Assembly (NCBI GenBank): GCA_958496175.1
Contig: OY292279.1
Location: forward strand, 3,410,001 to 3,474,000
Direction: 5' to 3'
Source of the DNA: Sisyra terminalis
Taxonomy: Eukaryota > Arthropoda > Insecta > Neuroptera > Sisyridae
Length of the DNA: 64,000 bases
A program made the translations under genes and the position numbers. The notes under the pieces are model-generated. The model did not search any database. It was not told the DNA's origin and saw nothing but the letters and a program-made list of their open reading frames with translations. This document shows, one piece after another, positions 36,681-51,600 of this stretch; position 1 is the first letter of the stretch, and each line of letters opens with the position of its first letter.

Positions 36681-39600
36681 CTAAAAAAAAACCAAACATT
36701 TTTCTTACGATTTAACATTTAACACTAGGACATTTACTAAGTGTTTTTCATTGATTTCTACTAAAACTTTATTCAACTTACAATCGAAATCATGAAGAAG
36801 TTGAACCGCCGACAAAATTTTTGCCCTGTGATCCGGATTTAAGATTCCCAAATAGTCCAAATCTGCCGGCTCGATTTCCTTAAACAACTCCAAATCTTCG
36901 TATCCATTTAACACAAAAACGGAAATATGTTCTTGCATTCCTATTTTTCGTAGTAAATCTTCGACCGAATGCAATTTACTTCGGGCCTTCTTCAGCCACT
37001 TCATTTCATTTCGTGAACGTACACTACGCTCCGATAACAATTCGACATTGATAAATTTAAATATTCCCACCCGATTATGGCAAATACCTTTCCAAATTCC
37101 ACTGGCATTCATTGATAGAATATCAATTATATCTCCTTTCTGAAATCCCAAAAAAAATTATTGTAAAAGCTCTGAATTATAAAAAAGCTTTATTACCTTA
37201 AACTTTAAAGCTTCTTTATCGTAAGGACTGGGCGTGTAATCGACTAAAGCTCGAGCTCTCCCGACAATTTGCTCCAAACTGGATGGACTTGGCTCCTGAT
37301 CTTCAGCGGAAATTGAACTATGATTACTTCCGGCTCGGACTAGTGCTTGCGTACCTAAAATCGCACCAATTAGATAATTGGTTTCGCATTAAATTTAAGG
37401 ATGCATCACCGTCAGAAAAAAAAAACGATTTTTTTTTCCATAAATGTCTTCTTATAACATACAAGAATAACGTGTTAAAAGGATTGCAATAGCGGACTAA
37501 TGTATTTTCACTGATAAAAATTGAATAAATTGATAATAACATAAAAAAATATCTTAAAAAAACTTTAAATGCATTTTTCTCGAAATCAACTTTTTAAAAC
37601 TGGGAGACAAGATTTCTCAGAAACTATTCGACGGATTGACTTGAAACTGGAGAGTGTTATAGTTCAACACGTCTTCTTGGTACTGGACCTCTGAAATTGG
37701 CCAAACCCCCCCTCCCTTAAAGTGGGAGAAGGGAAAAAGTCCAAAAAAAGGTCGTTTTTCTCAACTTTTTTTTCAAAGTCGCGCCATTTTGTGAATTTTC
37801 AACTTTTTTCGGATTTTCGAGGTTCAGTACCAAGAAGACACATTACCAAAACCTACATTCTTTGGAAAATCATGATCCGACTTCCAGTTTCCGAGAAAAC
37901 TCTGGTCTCCCGTTTGCCTCCTCAATTTTGAGGACCCTTTTTCAAAGCGCTGTAAAAGGGGGAGGGGGGACATATCGGGGCAAATAAAAAAATAGTTCAA
38001 AGCTTCTACTTTTACAAACTGAAGACGGTTTTTTATTGTCTCTAAAAAAAATGGCAGCAGTTTTAAAAAAGTGATTTTTTTAAGTTCTGACGGTGATCCA
38101 CCCTTAATCAAGAAAAACCTACTTGAACCCGAACCACTTGGCAAGCTTTCAACCGAACTTGCCGAGCACGGGAAAGCTTGATCATTTCTTCTTTGTTGCT
38201 CATTGGTTTCATTTCTAAGCCGAGTAATTTTTCGTTGAACATCTTGTCGAAGACCACGTACCCGACCCACGAGGCCTGCTACACCTGCTGCCCGACCATC
38301 ATTGGACTACCAAGAAAAAAAATTTCCCAATAAGAAGAGATTCATCTATAAAGCAGAAGTACCAACCATATGAACGGTAGCAATTTGTTGGGAAATATTT
38401 TCATATTCTTCTTGATCTTCATAGTCGGAACTATGGCTGGGCGATAGTCCATCTTCGCTGCGCGGTGTATAGCCCAACATTTTACGAAATGGCCGCCCTT
38501 TACCGCCGCCCGGATGTGGCAAATATTGCGGCGAAACAGCCTCCGGCTGCTCGGATCGACTGGTTTCCACCGATATCGTGGACAATCGAGAGCTGACACT
38601 TTGTACATCCGATCCGGCATAGTCGCCACTTTCTCGATCCCGGGCCGAACTAAAATTTTTCAAAAAAGATTTTAGCAAAAATCTTTGATTTTTGGTTGAT
38701 CTAAATCAGTGGTTTTTAACATTATTTGAAAGTTTTTTAATTGGAAAAATAAAATTATTTTTTTTCAAATAAGGTTAATAGTTATATGAAGGTCAAGCCT
38801 GAGAGACTGACTCATCATAACTAAATTAAGAACCACTGATCAAAAAAAAAAAAATTTTTACCGTACAGGGATGATTGGGGTAGGATTAACCTTGTTTGAA
38901 CGTTTTTTAATTGAAAAAATATTTTTTTTTTTTCAAATAAAGTTAATAATTATATTCAGGTCGAACCTGAGAGACTGACTCACCATACCTAGATTAAGAA
39001 CCACTGATGAAAAAAATAAAATTTGTACTAGATCAGTGATTCTTAACCTTATTGGAAAAATAAAATATAATTGTCCAAATTCATAGGTTAAAGTTTATGT
39101 TTAGGTATTCCGTCGAACCTGAGAGACTGACTCATCATTCCTAGATTAAGAACCACTGATCTAAAAAGTATTAACATTTTTACCGTAAAGGGATGATTGT
39201 GGTAGGATATGGTCCGGATTGTGGTAGAATAAGTCCGCGCCGTGGTGTTCCACTATTTGGTGGATCCCTGGGCAATGATATGTCTCCAGCACTTCGCAAC
39301 GAAATTACGCCTTCACCCCGCGGCTCTTGCCGCAAATTCATCGTAAAACAAACCCGTCCATTTTGAATGGTCGCCGTCGGCACTCCGGGCGCATTGATTC
39401 CCATTAAAAAATCCTCCGGATCACTCTCATACGGCGGCTCATCATACCAATGACCCCGATTTTGTCCCGGCTCATGATAAACTCGAATATCCTCCTCATA
39501 CATATACGTATCATCTACCCAAAGGAAAAAGAAGTTAACATAAAAAATACACAATTTGCGGCATACCATAAAACCTCATTATTATTAAAGATAAGTTTTT

Positions 39601-42600
39601 CTGGTTGCAATTTATTCGGAGTTTTTGTTATCATAATTAAAAGTTTTCATATAAAGAATACCATAACGTTTGAAATAATGCGCGAATGCCAAGGTAATTA
39701 ACTATAAAATAACAATTTAAGTGGCCCGACTCATATTTATTATGAAACAACAATAATTCCAGTGTCGGCCACAAAATAATATAATGGGAAAAGATATAAA
39801 ATGCCAAAAAGCGGTTCATCGTCGTCGCCCAGCATCTCGAACCGTTAAGCGTCTTGTCGCGTTACACATAAAACGTTATCTAAACGAGCGATCTCGGCCG
39901 TAAAGTGTCTTCAAACTTGACTCTTTAACGTGAATTATCGCGACGATCGCTTTTCGCCTGATTTATAAATGGAGACATAGAGTATTTTAATACAAGACAA
40001 TCTGCATAAGAAATTCGCCACGCGCATTAATTATGCGTGCGACGATAACGCTCGAATCGAACAAACAATGTACCTCTACACCACCACCGTTTTCGATTCA
40101 ATCTGATCTTTTCGGTGGGAATTGGTTTTTTTTCCCGATGGAAATTCGAATTCCACTTAATTCGACAATGGAAAACGTAGTAAAAAGGTTCGCACACTTG
40201 TACTAATAGGATTAGAATTAGACAATGTGCGGAATATCGAATGAGTGGAACAGGAATAACCGGGAAAATCACAATCCGGGCAAAGGGAAAATGTAAAGTT
40301 TCGTATCAAATTGGATTCATTGTTGGTTGATTGAATTGAAAGTTTTGGAACATTCGACATCGAGAAGAATCGAAAAGATTCAATAACTCTTTTTGTAAGA
40401 TGAGAAAAAGAATTGTTTGATTGCTGACCTACTAAAAACCTAGTCAAATATGAAACAGGGGAATTACACTCTTATAATTAAAGATAGTATGTAATTAAAG
40501 AAGAGGATTACTTTTAGTAATTACTTTAGTAATATTTATTAATAAATTTTCAACTGAAATAACATAGAGTACGGTGGCAGGCTAGGAAGGCACACTGGGG
40601 AAGGAAAAAAATTTTTTTTTGCCTGTCGTTGGTCCAACAATAGAATTTGGGGTTACAAAATCAGCGGAGAAAAATAACCATTTGAAGCTATGGCATTTTG
40701 GTAATGATTTCCCGGGAAATTGGGAATTTTTTCTTATGAGTAGTAATTACTTTAATAATATTTATTAATAAATTTTCAACTGAAATAACATAGAGTACGG
40801 TGGCAGGCTAGGAAGGCACACTGGAGAAGGAAAAAAATTTTTTTTTGCCTGTCATTGGTCCAATAACAGAATTTGGGGTCACAAAATCAGCGGTGAAAAA
40901 TAACCATTTAAAAAAATGGCATTTTGGTAATGATTGTTCCTTGTAAAGCCACATCAAGGGGGGAAAAAAGCCAACAAAATATAAATGTAAATTTGCCAAC
41001 AAAATTTGTAGAGATCTTAAAAGTAATACCTAAAACCGAGTTAAAACTAGAAACCTCATGGAAAATTGGGAAAATTTTTTTTTCCGACTAGGCGTTACAA
41101 AAGTTCAAGTAATTATTGCTTAAGTAATATTAATCATTAAATTTTTAAAGTGAAATAACATTGATTTGAGTGACAGGCTAGGAACATTAGGGAAGGAAAA
41201 AAAAATTTTTTTTGCCCATCATTGGTCCAATAACATCCATCTCCTCCTCTTTAATTACATAGTATTTTTGATTACAACAGTGTAATTCCCCTGTTTCATA
41301 TTTTCATAAATAATTATGCAAACCGTTTTCCAAGAGTGGAAAATACGGGATGATTTGCTTAAATTTGGACAACGCCCTTAATCTGAGCGATGAAAATTTC
41401 TCAAATCGAAAATATTTTACACACAAAATTATTAGAGATTTTAAAAGTAATACCTGAAACCTATTTAAAAGTAGAAACCTCGTGAAAAATTGGGAAAAAC
41501 TTTTTTTACGAGTAGTCATTACAAAAGCTCAAGTTATTATTACTTAAGTAATATTAATCATTAAATTTTTAAACTGAAATAACATTGAGTACGGTGGCAG
41601 GCTAGGAAAACACATTGGGGAAGGAAAAACAATTTTTTTTGCCCATCGTTGGTCCAATAACAGAATTTGGGGTTACAAAATCAGCGGTGAAAATTAACCA
41701 TTAAAATAAAAGCATTTTGGTAATGATTGTTTCTTGGAGAGCTACACCAAGGGGGAAAAACAAGTCAACAAAATGAAAATTGGTCAAATCGAAATTTTTT
41801 TGAACTAAACTTATTGAGATTTTAAATGTTATACCTGAAACCTAATTAAACTAGAAATCACTTGGAAAATTGGGAAAAACTTATTTAACGAGTAGTCAAT
41901 ACAAAAGCTCAAGTAATTATTACGTAAGTAATATTTATCATTAAATTTTTAAACTGAAACAACATTGAGTAGGGTGACAGGCTAGGAAGACACATTGGGG
42001 AAGGAAAAATTTCTTTTTGATTGTCGTTGTCCCAATAAAAGAATTTGGGGTCACAAAATCAGCGGTGAAAAATAACCATTACAGAATGGCATTTTGGTAA
42101 TGATTGCTCCTTCTAGGGCAACATTAAGGGGGAAAAACAAACCAACAAAATTGAAATAAAATCTAAGTAGATTTAATGATGAGTTTTGCCCAAAAGATGA
42201 CCAAGTTTTTGGTTCATTGGATCCACTAATGGTTTGAAAGAAGGAAAAAATATATAGTTAATTGAAGAAATTAATTTCGATTAAATAATTATTTTCATAT
42301 ATAAATATTCAAACCGTTTTCCAAGAGTGGGAAATACGGGAGGATTTGCCTAAGTTTGGAACAAAGTCCTTAATTTCAGCGATGAAAATTTGTCAAATCG
42401 AAAATTTTTTACACAAAATTTATTGAGATTTTAAAAGTAATATCTGAAACTTAATTAAAACTAAAAACCTCTTGGAAAATTGGGAAAACCTTTTTTTACG
42501 AGTAGTCAATACAAAAGCTCAAGTAATTATAACTAAAGTAATATTTTTTATTAAATTTTCAACCGAAGTAGCATTGAGGAGGGTGACAGGCTTGGAAGGC

Positions 42601-45600
42601 ACATTGGGAAAGGAAAGAAATTTTTTTTTGTCCAACAACAGAATTTAGGGTCACAAAATCAGCAGTGAAAAATAACCATTAAAGAATGGCATTTTGGTAA
42701 TCATTGTTCCTTCTAGTGCAACATCAAGGGGGAAAAACAAACCAACAAAATAAAAATTAAATCTTAGTAGACTTAATGAAGAGTTTTGCTCAAAAGATGA
42801 ACAATTTTTGGGTCAATGTATCCACTAATGGTTAGAAAATAGTGAAAAATATCTACTTAATTAAAAAAAATAATTTCAATTAAATAAATATTTTCATATA
42901 GAAATAAAGTAAAACGCAATTTTCATAAAAAATCCGGTTTAATATTTACACTTCTTTATTGATAAGAAAAAATAAATATTCAATTTTGGGTGTTGACGGG
43001 TAGGCAACCCGACAGACATGTGATTTGGGGAATACCCCATTCTTGGGAAATACCCGGAAGTGCAATCGTAGACATAGACGAGTGCGTACGCTAATGTTTA
43101 CGCACAATTTGTGCAACGCCCCTAAATTTCACTTTCTAAATCTAAGAATGCAAATTTTAACATACCTTTATCTACCTGTTTTCTTCTAACACATACTCAT
43201 TGGGGGATCTAAATTTTTACCTCCTTGTCTACAATGACCGAGTGAAATATGAGATCCCAAAATTAGTAGGTCAAAAAAAGACAAAAAGGCAAAAAACATG
43301 GCCGTTCGAAATTTCATTCATAAATTCACTTCGTTTTGCAATAGTATGTGTGCATGCAATAGGTGTAGCACGCCTCTAATGCTTTTTATAAGAATTATGA
43401 ATGAAATTTGGCTCTGTCTTTCTCAAATGCATATATTTTGCCACCCTAATTTTGACTTTATCTTTATCTAAATCACTCATTGCTAAAATCAACAAATTGG
43501 GAATGCGCCATCTGTTTATTTTGCTTTTACTTAAAATAAGTTCACTAACAATGTTTTTTTTTGATTAAATTTTGAAACACAATTACAAACATCACAAACA
43601 TTTTACGTATTTAATTTGATTTTCCCTAAATATTTTTTGTGAATAAAAAATTCAAGAAATTCAAGAAAATACAGTTAATAATTTTTCATTTAGTTCATAG
43701 ATATTTATAACATTTTTATCATACTCTTTCAAATGAATGCATTTTTATTAAGTTTTTTATTCCGCTATTATTTACCATACATTTTCTTCCAAGTCTTTTA
43801 TATCACAGCGGTTTTTTTTGTGTGCTTTGTAAGACGCTTACTACAGAAAAAGCTCGTAAGCTCATTACATGGAATCATAACGTTCTTTTTAAGTATCATA
43901 TCGCGTTCGCTTATTGTTGTTATTAAAAGAATAACGTGCTCCATGTAATAATGTTCAAATAAAATTTATGCAAATGTTAATTTCATTAAATAGTTTCATT
44001 AATTTCTACAAAACATGAAATAGTAACGACTCTTTTGACACATTTCTAATTTATTACGTCAAACTATTATACATTTTGCTGCTAAAAATAATAACTAATT
44101 TTCAAGTTTTTACTTTACGAGTTGTGTTATTTTGTTGGCCTGATATCTTATATATATATGTTCACGTATACCAACGTTAGTGCCATAGTTAAAAACTTTA
44201 TAAATTACCATTAAGAGAAACGAATTTTAGCACCAACTTAAATAAAGCTATTAAATTGAAACAGCATCCACTAATAAGAGTTGGGAATATAATCTGGTTT
44301 TGTGGCATTATTTTTGGCAACATTAATTTTTGAAAGTAAAAAGACTACGTAAATCCAAACGTAGAATTAGTCTATTAAAATCGTTAAATTATCATTTAAC
44401 TTCAGTAAATTTAAGCTTAAGAAAAGTCTCACATCTTTACTAAAACTGGCTAATAAAATCAGAACTTTCCAATACGCTAAAATAAATTTTATTGAATCTC
44501 AAAGTTTAAGTCCATTGTTAATATTTGATAATCTAATATTTGCTTCTTTCTGGATCAATTTTTTTTTAAAGGTTGGACTCCGAGGCGCTCTAGGAAACTC
44601 GTTATAACTCCCGAAATATTTCGAATTTCTGTCTGAAATTTTCACAGTATATTCTCAAGACATTGTAAATTCAAATTAAGCAAAAAAAAATTTTTTGATT
44701 TTTTGAACCCAAGTTACCAGACTAATACCTTAAAATCTAATAAAATAACGTAAAAAAAATTAGTTCTTAGATTAAATATATTAAATATTTGATCAAAACT
44801 ATAAAAGATTCATTGCTTTGATATTATTAACGAAGATAACAATGAAGTTTGAAGTGCAATTTGTAATTTGCTTATCCAAAGATTATTTGGGAAAAAAGTT
44901 TCCATTAATCATTATGAAGAAAAAGAAAAGAAGAGTGGAAAGAGAAACAAAAAGCTAACTTAAAGATTCGGAAAATTGAATCTTTATATTGTTTTTAAAG
45001 CATTTAAAGACCTTTTTTATTGGAAAAAAACTCAGATTTTACCAAAACATAAACTGAAGTTTGTGGGATTAAAAATGATAAAAAAAATTATATTTATAGT
45101 CAATAAGAATTTAAGAATCTTATGAAGTCAAAATTCATGGGAAATTGAAAACTAAATTAATAAAATTTCTTATAACAAAACAAGAATTGAGAAATACAAG
45201 AAATGAGATTTTGGGGCTCATAATATTAAGGACAACTTATAGAAACACAAGAAAAAAAACAATGCCTAAATTGAAAAGAAAAGGATTAAATTTTTTTAAA
45301 ACCTTTCTGAAAATTTTTTAAATTACAAATAACCTGATGTTCTTAGAAAGCAAAATAGAAAGATTTTGGAACTAAAATTATTAAGAAACCCAAAAATTAT
45401 TGGTGCCATGAAATTGAGTTTAAGTTAGGGATAATTCAGAGCTTTTAGCATCAATAGAAGCCCTACAGTTTATGAAAAAAACTATGAAGATTTTAAAGTG
45501 CACATTCATTAAAAAAATCATTATAAGTCGGAAAAAGGAACCAAAAGTTCTTCGATAGTAAAACAGACATTTTATAGAACCAAGAAAAATTTAAAAATCA

Positions 45601-48600
45601 AAAAATGGAAATTGATTATGTGAAATTTAATTAATTTAGAAAAAATATTTTTCTTTGGAAAATTAGTGCTGATTATTTAGAAAGGACTTGGATCGATAAG
45701 AAATCTGAAGTTTGATACCCAATACAAAAAATCATTGGAAAATTAAAACCAAAATAAATGAATGAAAACTTCTGGAAAATTGAAGTATTCCTTACTAAAT
45801 CAGGATTGAATTTTAACAAGAAAATCGTGATTAACTGCAGGACCATATGATTTACTTTTGAACTAGTTTGAATTAATCAAATCGAAACGCAAATCTTTTG
45901 AATTGATTATAAAGCGATAAACTAAAACATTGTTAAAAAAATCTTATTCGAAAAAAGTCACTAAAACCACCAGAATAAACTAATAAAAATTGGCAAACAA
46001 TTCGGTAACTATTGGATGATTTTTTTTCCTTAATTTGGCTATTTAATTTTTATTTATTTAGTTAAAAATATTAAAAATTAAGAGAATAAATCTCTTACTT
46101 AATGAAAATTAAAATTCATTTACTTTGAAAACAATACGAAACCACCAATGAAATTGAGATTTAAATTTAAAAAAAAAAAACTATTGAAAACTATTTTGTA
46201 TAACAAAACCCAAAGAATTTTATATAGAAAAATACAATTTTCATAGAACCAAATTACATAAAATAGTCCACTAAAAAAAAACATTTAATCCTTATAATTG
46301 AGTCTATGTTAAGGATAATAGTTTTTGGTTCTTTAAGAAGACGGAAACTAAAAATTTAGGGAATATTAAAAATAAGCATTTCTAAAAATAAACGGAGAAA
46401 AGGAAGCGAAAGCTCTTTAATAGTAAAATAGAAATTTTATGGAACAATAAACCAAAATTAGTTATGTTAAAAATTATATAGTTTTACGGAAAAAGATAAA
46501 TAATTGCGTAGATAAATTTCAGATTTTATAAAAAAAAAAATGTTATCCAAAAAGGCACGAAAATGACCAGAATATCACTGTGGTGAAGGAAAATATGATT
46601 TATTTTATATTATTTTCTTAGCATTTTAAGCCGAAATAAAATAAGGTACTCCAAATATAATAGAAAATAAAAATCTTTGGAAGATTTAAAATAAATGTAG
46701 AGAAAATTAATTTTTTACCAAATTGGCACTGAATATTTATAGAGGATGGGCAGCAATAGAAAATGTGGTATTCAAATTTGAGGTACTACCTGAGGAAGTA
46801 AGAATCGTGGATTAACGTGGAAAAATTGAAATTTTTTTCAAATGATCTATCACTTTAAATTTATCACACCAAAATTTTATAAAATAGTCCATAAAAAAAA
46901 ATCATTTGATCCTTAAAATTGAGTCTATGTTTAGGATAATAGTTTTTGGTTCTTTAAAAAGACGGAAAATAAAAATTATGGGAATATTAAAAATAAACAT
47001 TTATAAAAAGAAACGGAGAAAAGAAAGCGAAAGCTCTTAGATAGTAAAAAAGAAATTTTATGGAACCTAAAAACAAAATTATTTATGTTAAGAGTTATAC
47101 AGTTTTACGAAAAGAGATAAATAATTGCGTAGAAGAACTTAATTTTCGAAAAAAAAAAGTTTATCCAAAAAGGCACGAAAATGACCAGAAAATCACTGTG
47201 GTGCAGGAAAAGATAATTTCTTTTATATTATTTTCTTAGCATTTTAAGCCAAAATAAAATAAGGTACTCCGAAATAATTTACAATAAATGTAGAGAAAAT
47301 TATTTTTTTGTCAAATTGACGCTGAATATTTATAGAATTTATAGAATATTTATAGAGGTACTACCTGGAGAAGTAAAAATCGTGGATTAACGCGGAAAAA
47401 TTGAAATTTTTTTCAAATGATCTATCATTTTAAATTTATCACACCAAAATTTTATAAAATAGCCCATTAAAAAAAAAATCATTTGATCCTTAAAATTAAG
47501 TCTATGTTAAGGATAATTTTTTTTTGGTTCTTTAAAAAGACGGAAAATAAAAATTATGGGAATATTAAAAATTATATAGTTTTACGATGAGAGATAAATA
47601 ATTGCGTAGTAGAACTTAATTTTCGCAAAAAAAAAATTATCCAAAAAGGCACGAAAATGACCAGAAAATCACTGTGGTGCAGGAAAAGATAATTTCTTTT
47701 ATATTATTTTCTTAGCAGTTTAAGCCGACATAAAATAAGGCACTCCGAAAAAATTTAAAATAAATGTAGAGAAAATTAATTTTTTGCCAAATTGACGCTG
47801 AATATTTATAGAGGGTGGGCAGCAATAGAAAATGTGGTATACAAAGTCGAGGTACTACCTGAAGAAGTAAGAATCATGGATTAACACGGAAAAATTGAAA
47901 TTTTTTTCAAGTGATCTATCATTTTAAATTTATCAGACCAAAATTTTTTAATATTGAAATCTTACCTGTCGTTAACGGTCCTCGAACCCCTTCTTTCCCT
48001 AATTGCAACAATCCTTGTCGTATATCTCGCAAAATCTGTAAAAAAACAATCAGAGAAAAAAATCAAATAAAAATGTTTTCATTTCCCTCTACAACGGGCT
48101 GGGGTCAGGGGGTCAAAAAAGGAAATACTAACAAAACAAATAAGAATGTACTTTAATTAATTTTCCTCCAAAGGAGTAAACTTTCTTTGATTTTCCTACA
48201 CATAATTTTTCTCGTCGCTCTCCCATTGAAAAACAAAGACTCCTCATTCATTTCTCGCGTTTTGTTCGCATCTGAATGGAATAAACGAAGTTGTCGTCAA
48301 TTTAAAAGTTGATCATTTCGCTAAAATGAAATTAAACGATTCATGGCGGAATGAAAAAAATGACGTGGAAAGTTGCATGCACAAAGGATATATGCAGGAA
48401 TACGTTCACGGATGCACTTCTCTATCGTCTTATTTAACGTGACTTTGTCGTGCAGACATGGCCTTAGGTGGATGATGGCAAAGTTGAACGTTTGGTCGAA
48501 CGACCGGTTAGTTAAAAGGGCCTTGGATCCACAGACACCACCGGGAACTCAGGGTTAGTGCAACTGCTGGGATGACATGAAACGGGAACGAAAACGGGGA

Positions 48601-51600
48601 CAATCTCTACGCCAATTACCGTGAACTTTGCAGGCGTTTGTGAATATATTTCGCTCGATTCAAAAGTTACTCTGGCGTTAAAAGCGTTTTCGATGTGTTC
48701 CCGTAGCCACCACAAAAAATCCACCCCGAGAAAATGAATTTCTCATCTTTTAAATTTAACGATCATTTTATAGTTTTAATAAGAAATTATTACGCTTTTA
48801 ATTAAACTTGTTTTTAATAGAAAAGCTTCTGAAGCTTTCAATGTAATATTTCCGTTTTATACAAGTCAATTTCTGCTGTATTAGATCCAGAAGAAGCTTT
48901 AGTTTACTGTTTAGAAAATTGATATAAACAACTTATAAAAAAAAGCTTCGTATAAAGCTCTCGCTAGACAAGCAAATGTCTCAATTTGTAGGATTTCACG
49001 TGAATGTTTTATCACTCGAATTTCATGTTGAATGCTCAATTTTTCTTTGCTTTGCACCCAATTTCCCCGAAAAAAAAATTTAGAGCTTTTTCGTAGCGAT
49101 TGATTTTGTTTCATTTTCTCGAATTGAAATCCTCATGTGTTTGGGTGCAAAAAGGAATGATGAATTACCAAACAGCAGACGAGTTGACGAACTTTTAAAT
49201 CTTATTAGCAACTTTTAATGAATAAAAGGCGCGGCAATTTTAAACAGGCCAGCCTTCAACTTTGTCAAGATCAAAGTGACATAATTAGAGCAATTAAATG
49301 GGGAGCTTTTAAAAGCTTTAGAAGCTTGTGATTTGTGCGAGAAAATGTTTTAAAATTGGGTAAATTGAACGCAGAATAGAGATAATGGTAAAAATTAGGT
49401 AATTATATGGGGGGAGGGAGAGAAAATAAGAAAATATTGAAGAGATTATTTCTCAGTAAAAATTGTTAACTTTCGATTGACAATTCCACAGAGTTCTATA
49501 CTGAAATTACTACAAAAAAGGCCCAAAATTTTTGGTGTGAATAAAATTGAGAAGATTTTCTTTTTTATTTCGATTTAATAAATTTACAACTACTAGACTT
49601 GGAAGTTTATAAAAATCGATAACTTTTTCGGCATGCTTCATCCCCCAACCCCTCTCAATTATCCAATTACGCGCAATGAGAAGAAAACACGCAAAAAAAT
49701 TGTATCTAAATAAAATGTAATTGAGACATGAGTTTTAGTGTTCATTTTAGATGACGAAATTCAATTTAAGGGAAGCTATCAGGAAAAATTGAATGAAATC
49801 TACCCCTAAGCAAATACGGAATAGTGAATATAGAATTTTACGACATTGATATAAAAATTGTGAATGCTCACCAACATACGGGGCAGACATAGAATTTCCC
49901 CCCCCCCCTCCCCACACACAGACACATAGACATACATATACACGCCGTACCAATATTGGCAATTGAATTTTTTAGCGTTTTTGTCTAAAAGGAAAAATAG
50001 AATAAATAAAAATGCGCCACGAAGACGATTTTCCGATAGTATAGTCCTCTATTTTTTTTTTTTATTTTATTAGTGTCGTCAACGTTCATATTTAATTTAA
50101 AGTAAAATTTCCATTGTTGAAAGAATCGGAATAATGAAATCATCCCCTAAGACAATTGGACGCTTTACGACTTGAATCCAACATATTTGCTTCAGTAATT
50201 TTATTTTCGAGGAATGAAACTATCGATGATTTATTTGACATTGAAAATTTGATATCAAATTTTCGACTAAAGCAAAGATCTTTAATAGTTCTTCGAAAAA
50301 AAACCGTGGAAAATGTAATACAAATTTTAAAAATAACGATCTTTTGGGCAAATCCGTACTAATATTATAAATGCAACAATACGTCACAAATATTTTTGTT
50401 GGGACTTCTGTTCAAATGTATGTTTATTGTTTATTGTTCAAGGTGACAAAAAAAAAATTTGGGAAAGTTTGAGATCTTAATGTTAATATTAAGACGTCTA
50501 TCATCTTTAATTTCAATTTTTTATTTGTGCCTTCAGTTTTCCGTCATTGCAGCCAAACTATCAAAGTAAAAAAATTCATCTGCAAATATTTTTATAGAAA
50601 ATTAAATTCCCTACAAAAATGATTTCTTCAAAAATTTTTGCTAGACACGCCGTTTTCGAATAATCAAGCTTCAGACATTGATATAATTTTTAGATTTATC
50701 TTCTTTATTTTGGAATTTTGTAACTAACGAAAAAATAAATATATAGAAATGTATAATAAAGATTCTTAAAGGAAATTTAATGTTCTACAAAAAAGGTTCC
50801 CCAACGTTTCTACATAAAATCACTTTTTCAAAAGTTATTCACAATTAAAGTTGAAGGAAAAATTACATTATAATTTTTTTCATTTTTGAACCAATTTTAA
50901 AAGAGTGATTCTAGATAAAAACGTTAAGAGATCTTTTTTGTAGAACATTAAATTCCCTTTAAAAACCTATATTGTTTATTTCTTTATATTTATGTGTTCG
51001 TTAATTACAAAATTCCAAAACAAAGAAGATAAGTCTAAAAATTAAATCAATGTCTGATGCTTGATTATTCGGAAACGGCGTGTCTAGCAAAAATTTTTGA
51101 AGAAACCTTTTTTGTACAAAATTTAATTCGCTATACATATAAAGGTAGATAAATTTTTGTTACTTTGATAATTTGGCAGCATTGACACAAAAATGAAAGC
51201 ACAAATAAAAAATCGAAATTGATAGACCTTGATAGAATTGATAGAATATGATAAACCTCTTAATATTAATATTAAGGGCTCAAACTTTACCGATATTTTT
51301 TTTTTGTCACCTTGAACAATATTTTCGATATACTTTTCAAAAAAAAAAAATAGTCGAATTTTTTGGCCCTGTCTAATGTTTATGGTATGACTTTGATATA
51401 TTGTTATATTAAATTATACTTCATAAATTGGACCACAGTATACTCTATATATTGTACACTACGTTCATTGTCTATTAGGCAGTACGAAGTTTGCCGGGTC
51501 TGCTAGTAAAGAATAAATTAATATCGTTTACAATTTTATGAGGAATAAACATATTCTTTCATACATCCAGAACCGAACTAATAAACTTTAGGTGCAATTT

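Noticed and set aside
35884..36699. Last SASH1 exon starting at an upstream ATG (36699) as an independent gene
   Set aside because: The ATG lies in the intron before the polypyrimidine tract. The in-phase acceptor at 36682-36681 joins it to the SAM-domain exon.
37824..38270. Read-through of the 184-nt SASH1 exon into a 148-codon frame
   Set aside because: The second half is intron: a GTAGGT donor after TCAA gives an in-phase join to the next exon, while the read-through peptide is low-complexity.
43733..43948. 71-codon hydrophobic frame as a small membrane protein
   Set aside because: AT-rich intron sequence giving Phe/Leu/Ile-rich translation by composition; no homology, context or splice signals.
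49747..49962. 71-codon minus frame with a Gly run and CVCVCV
   Set aside because: Translation of a C-run and CA-type simple repeat.
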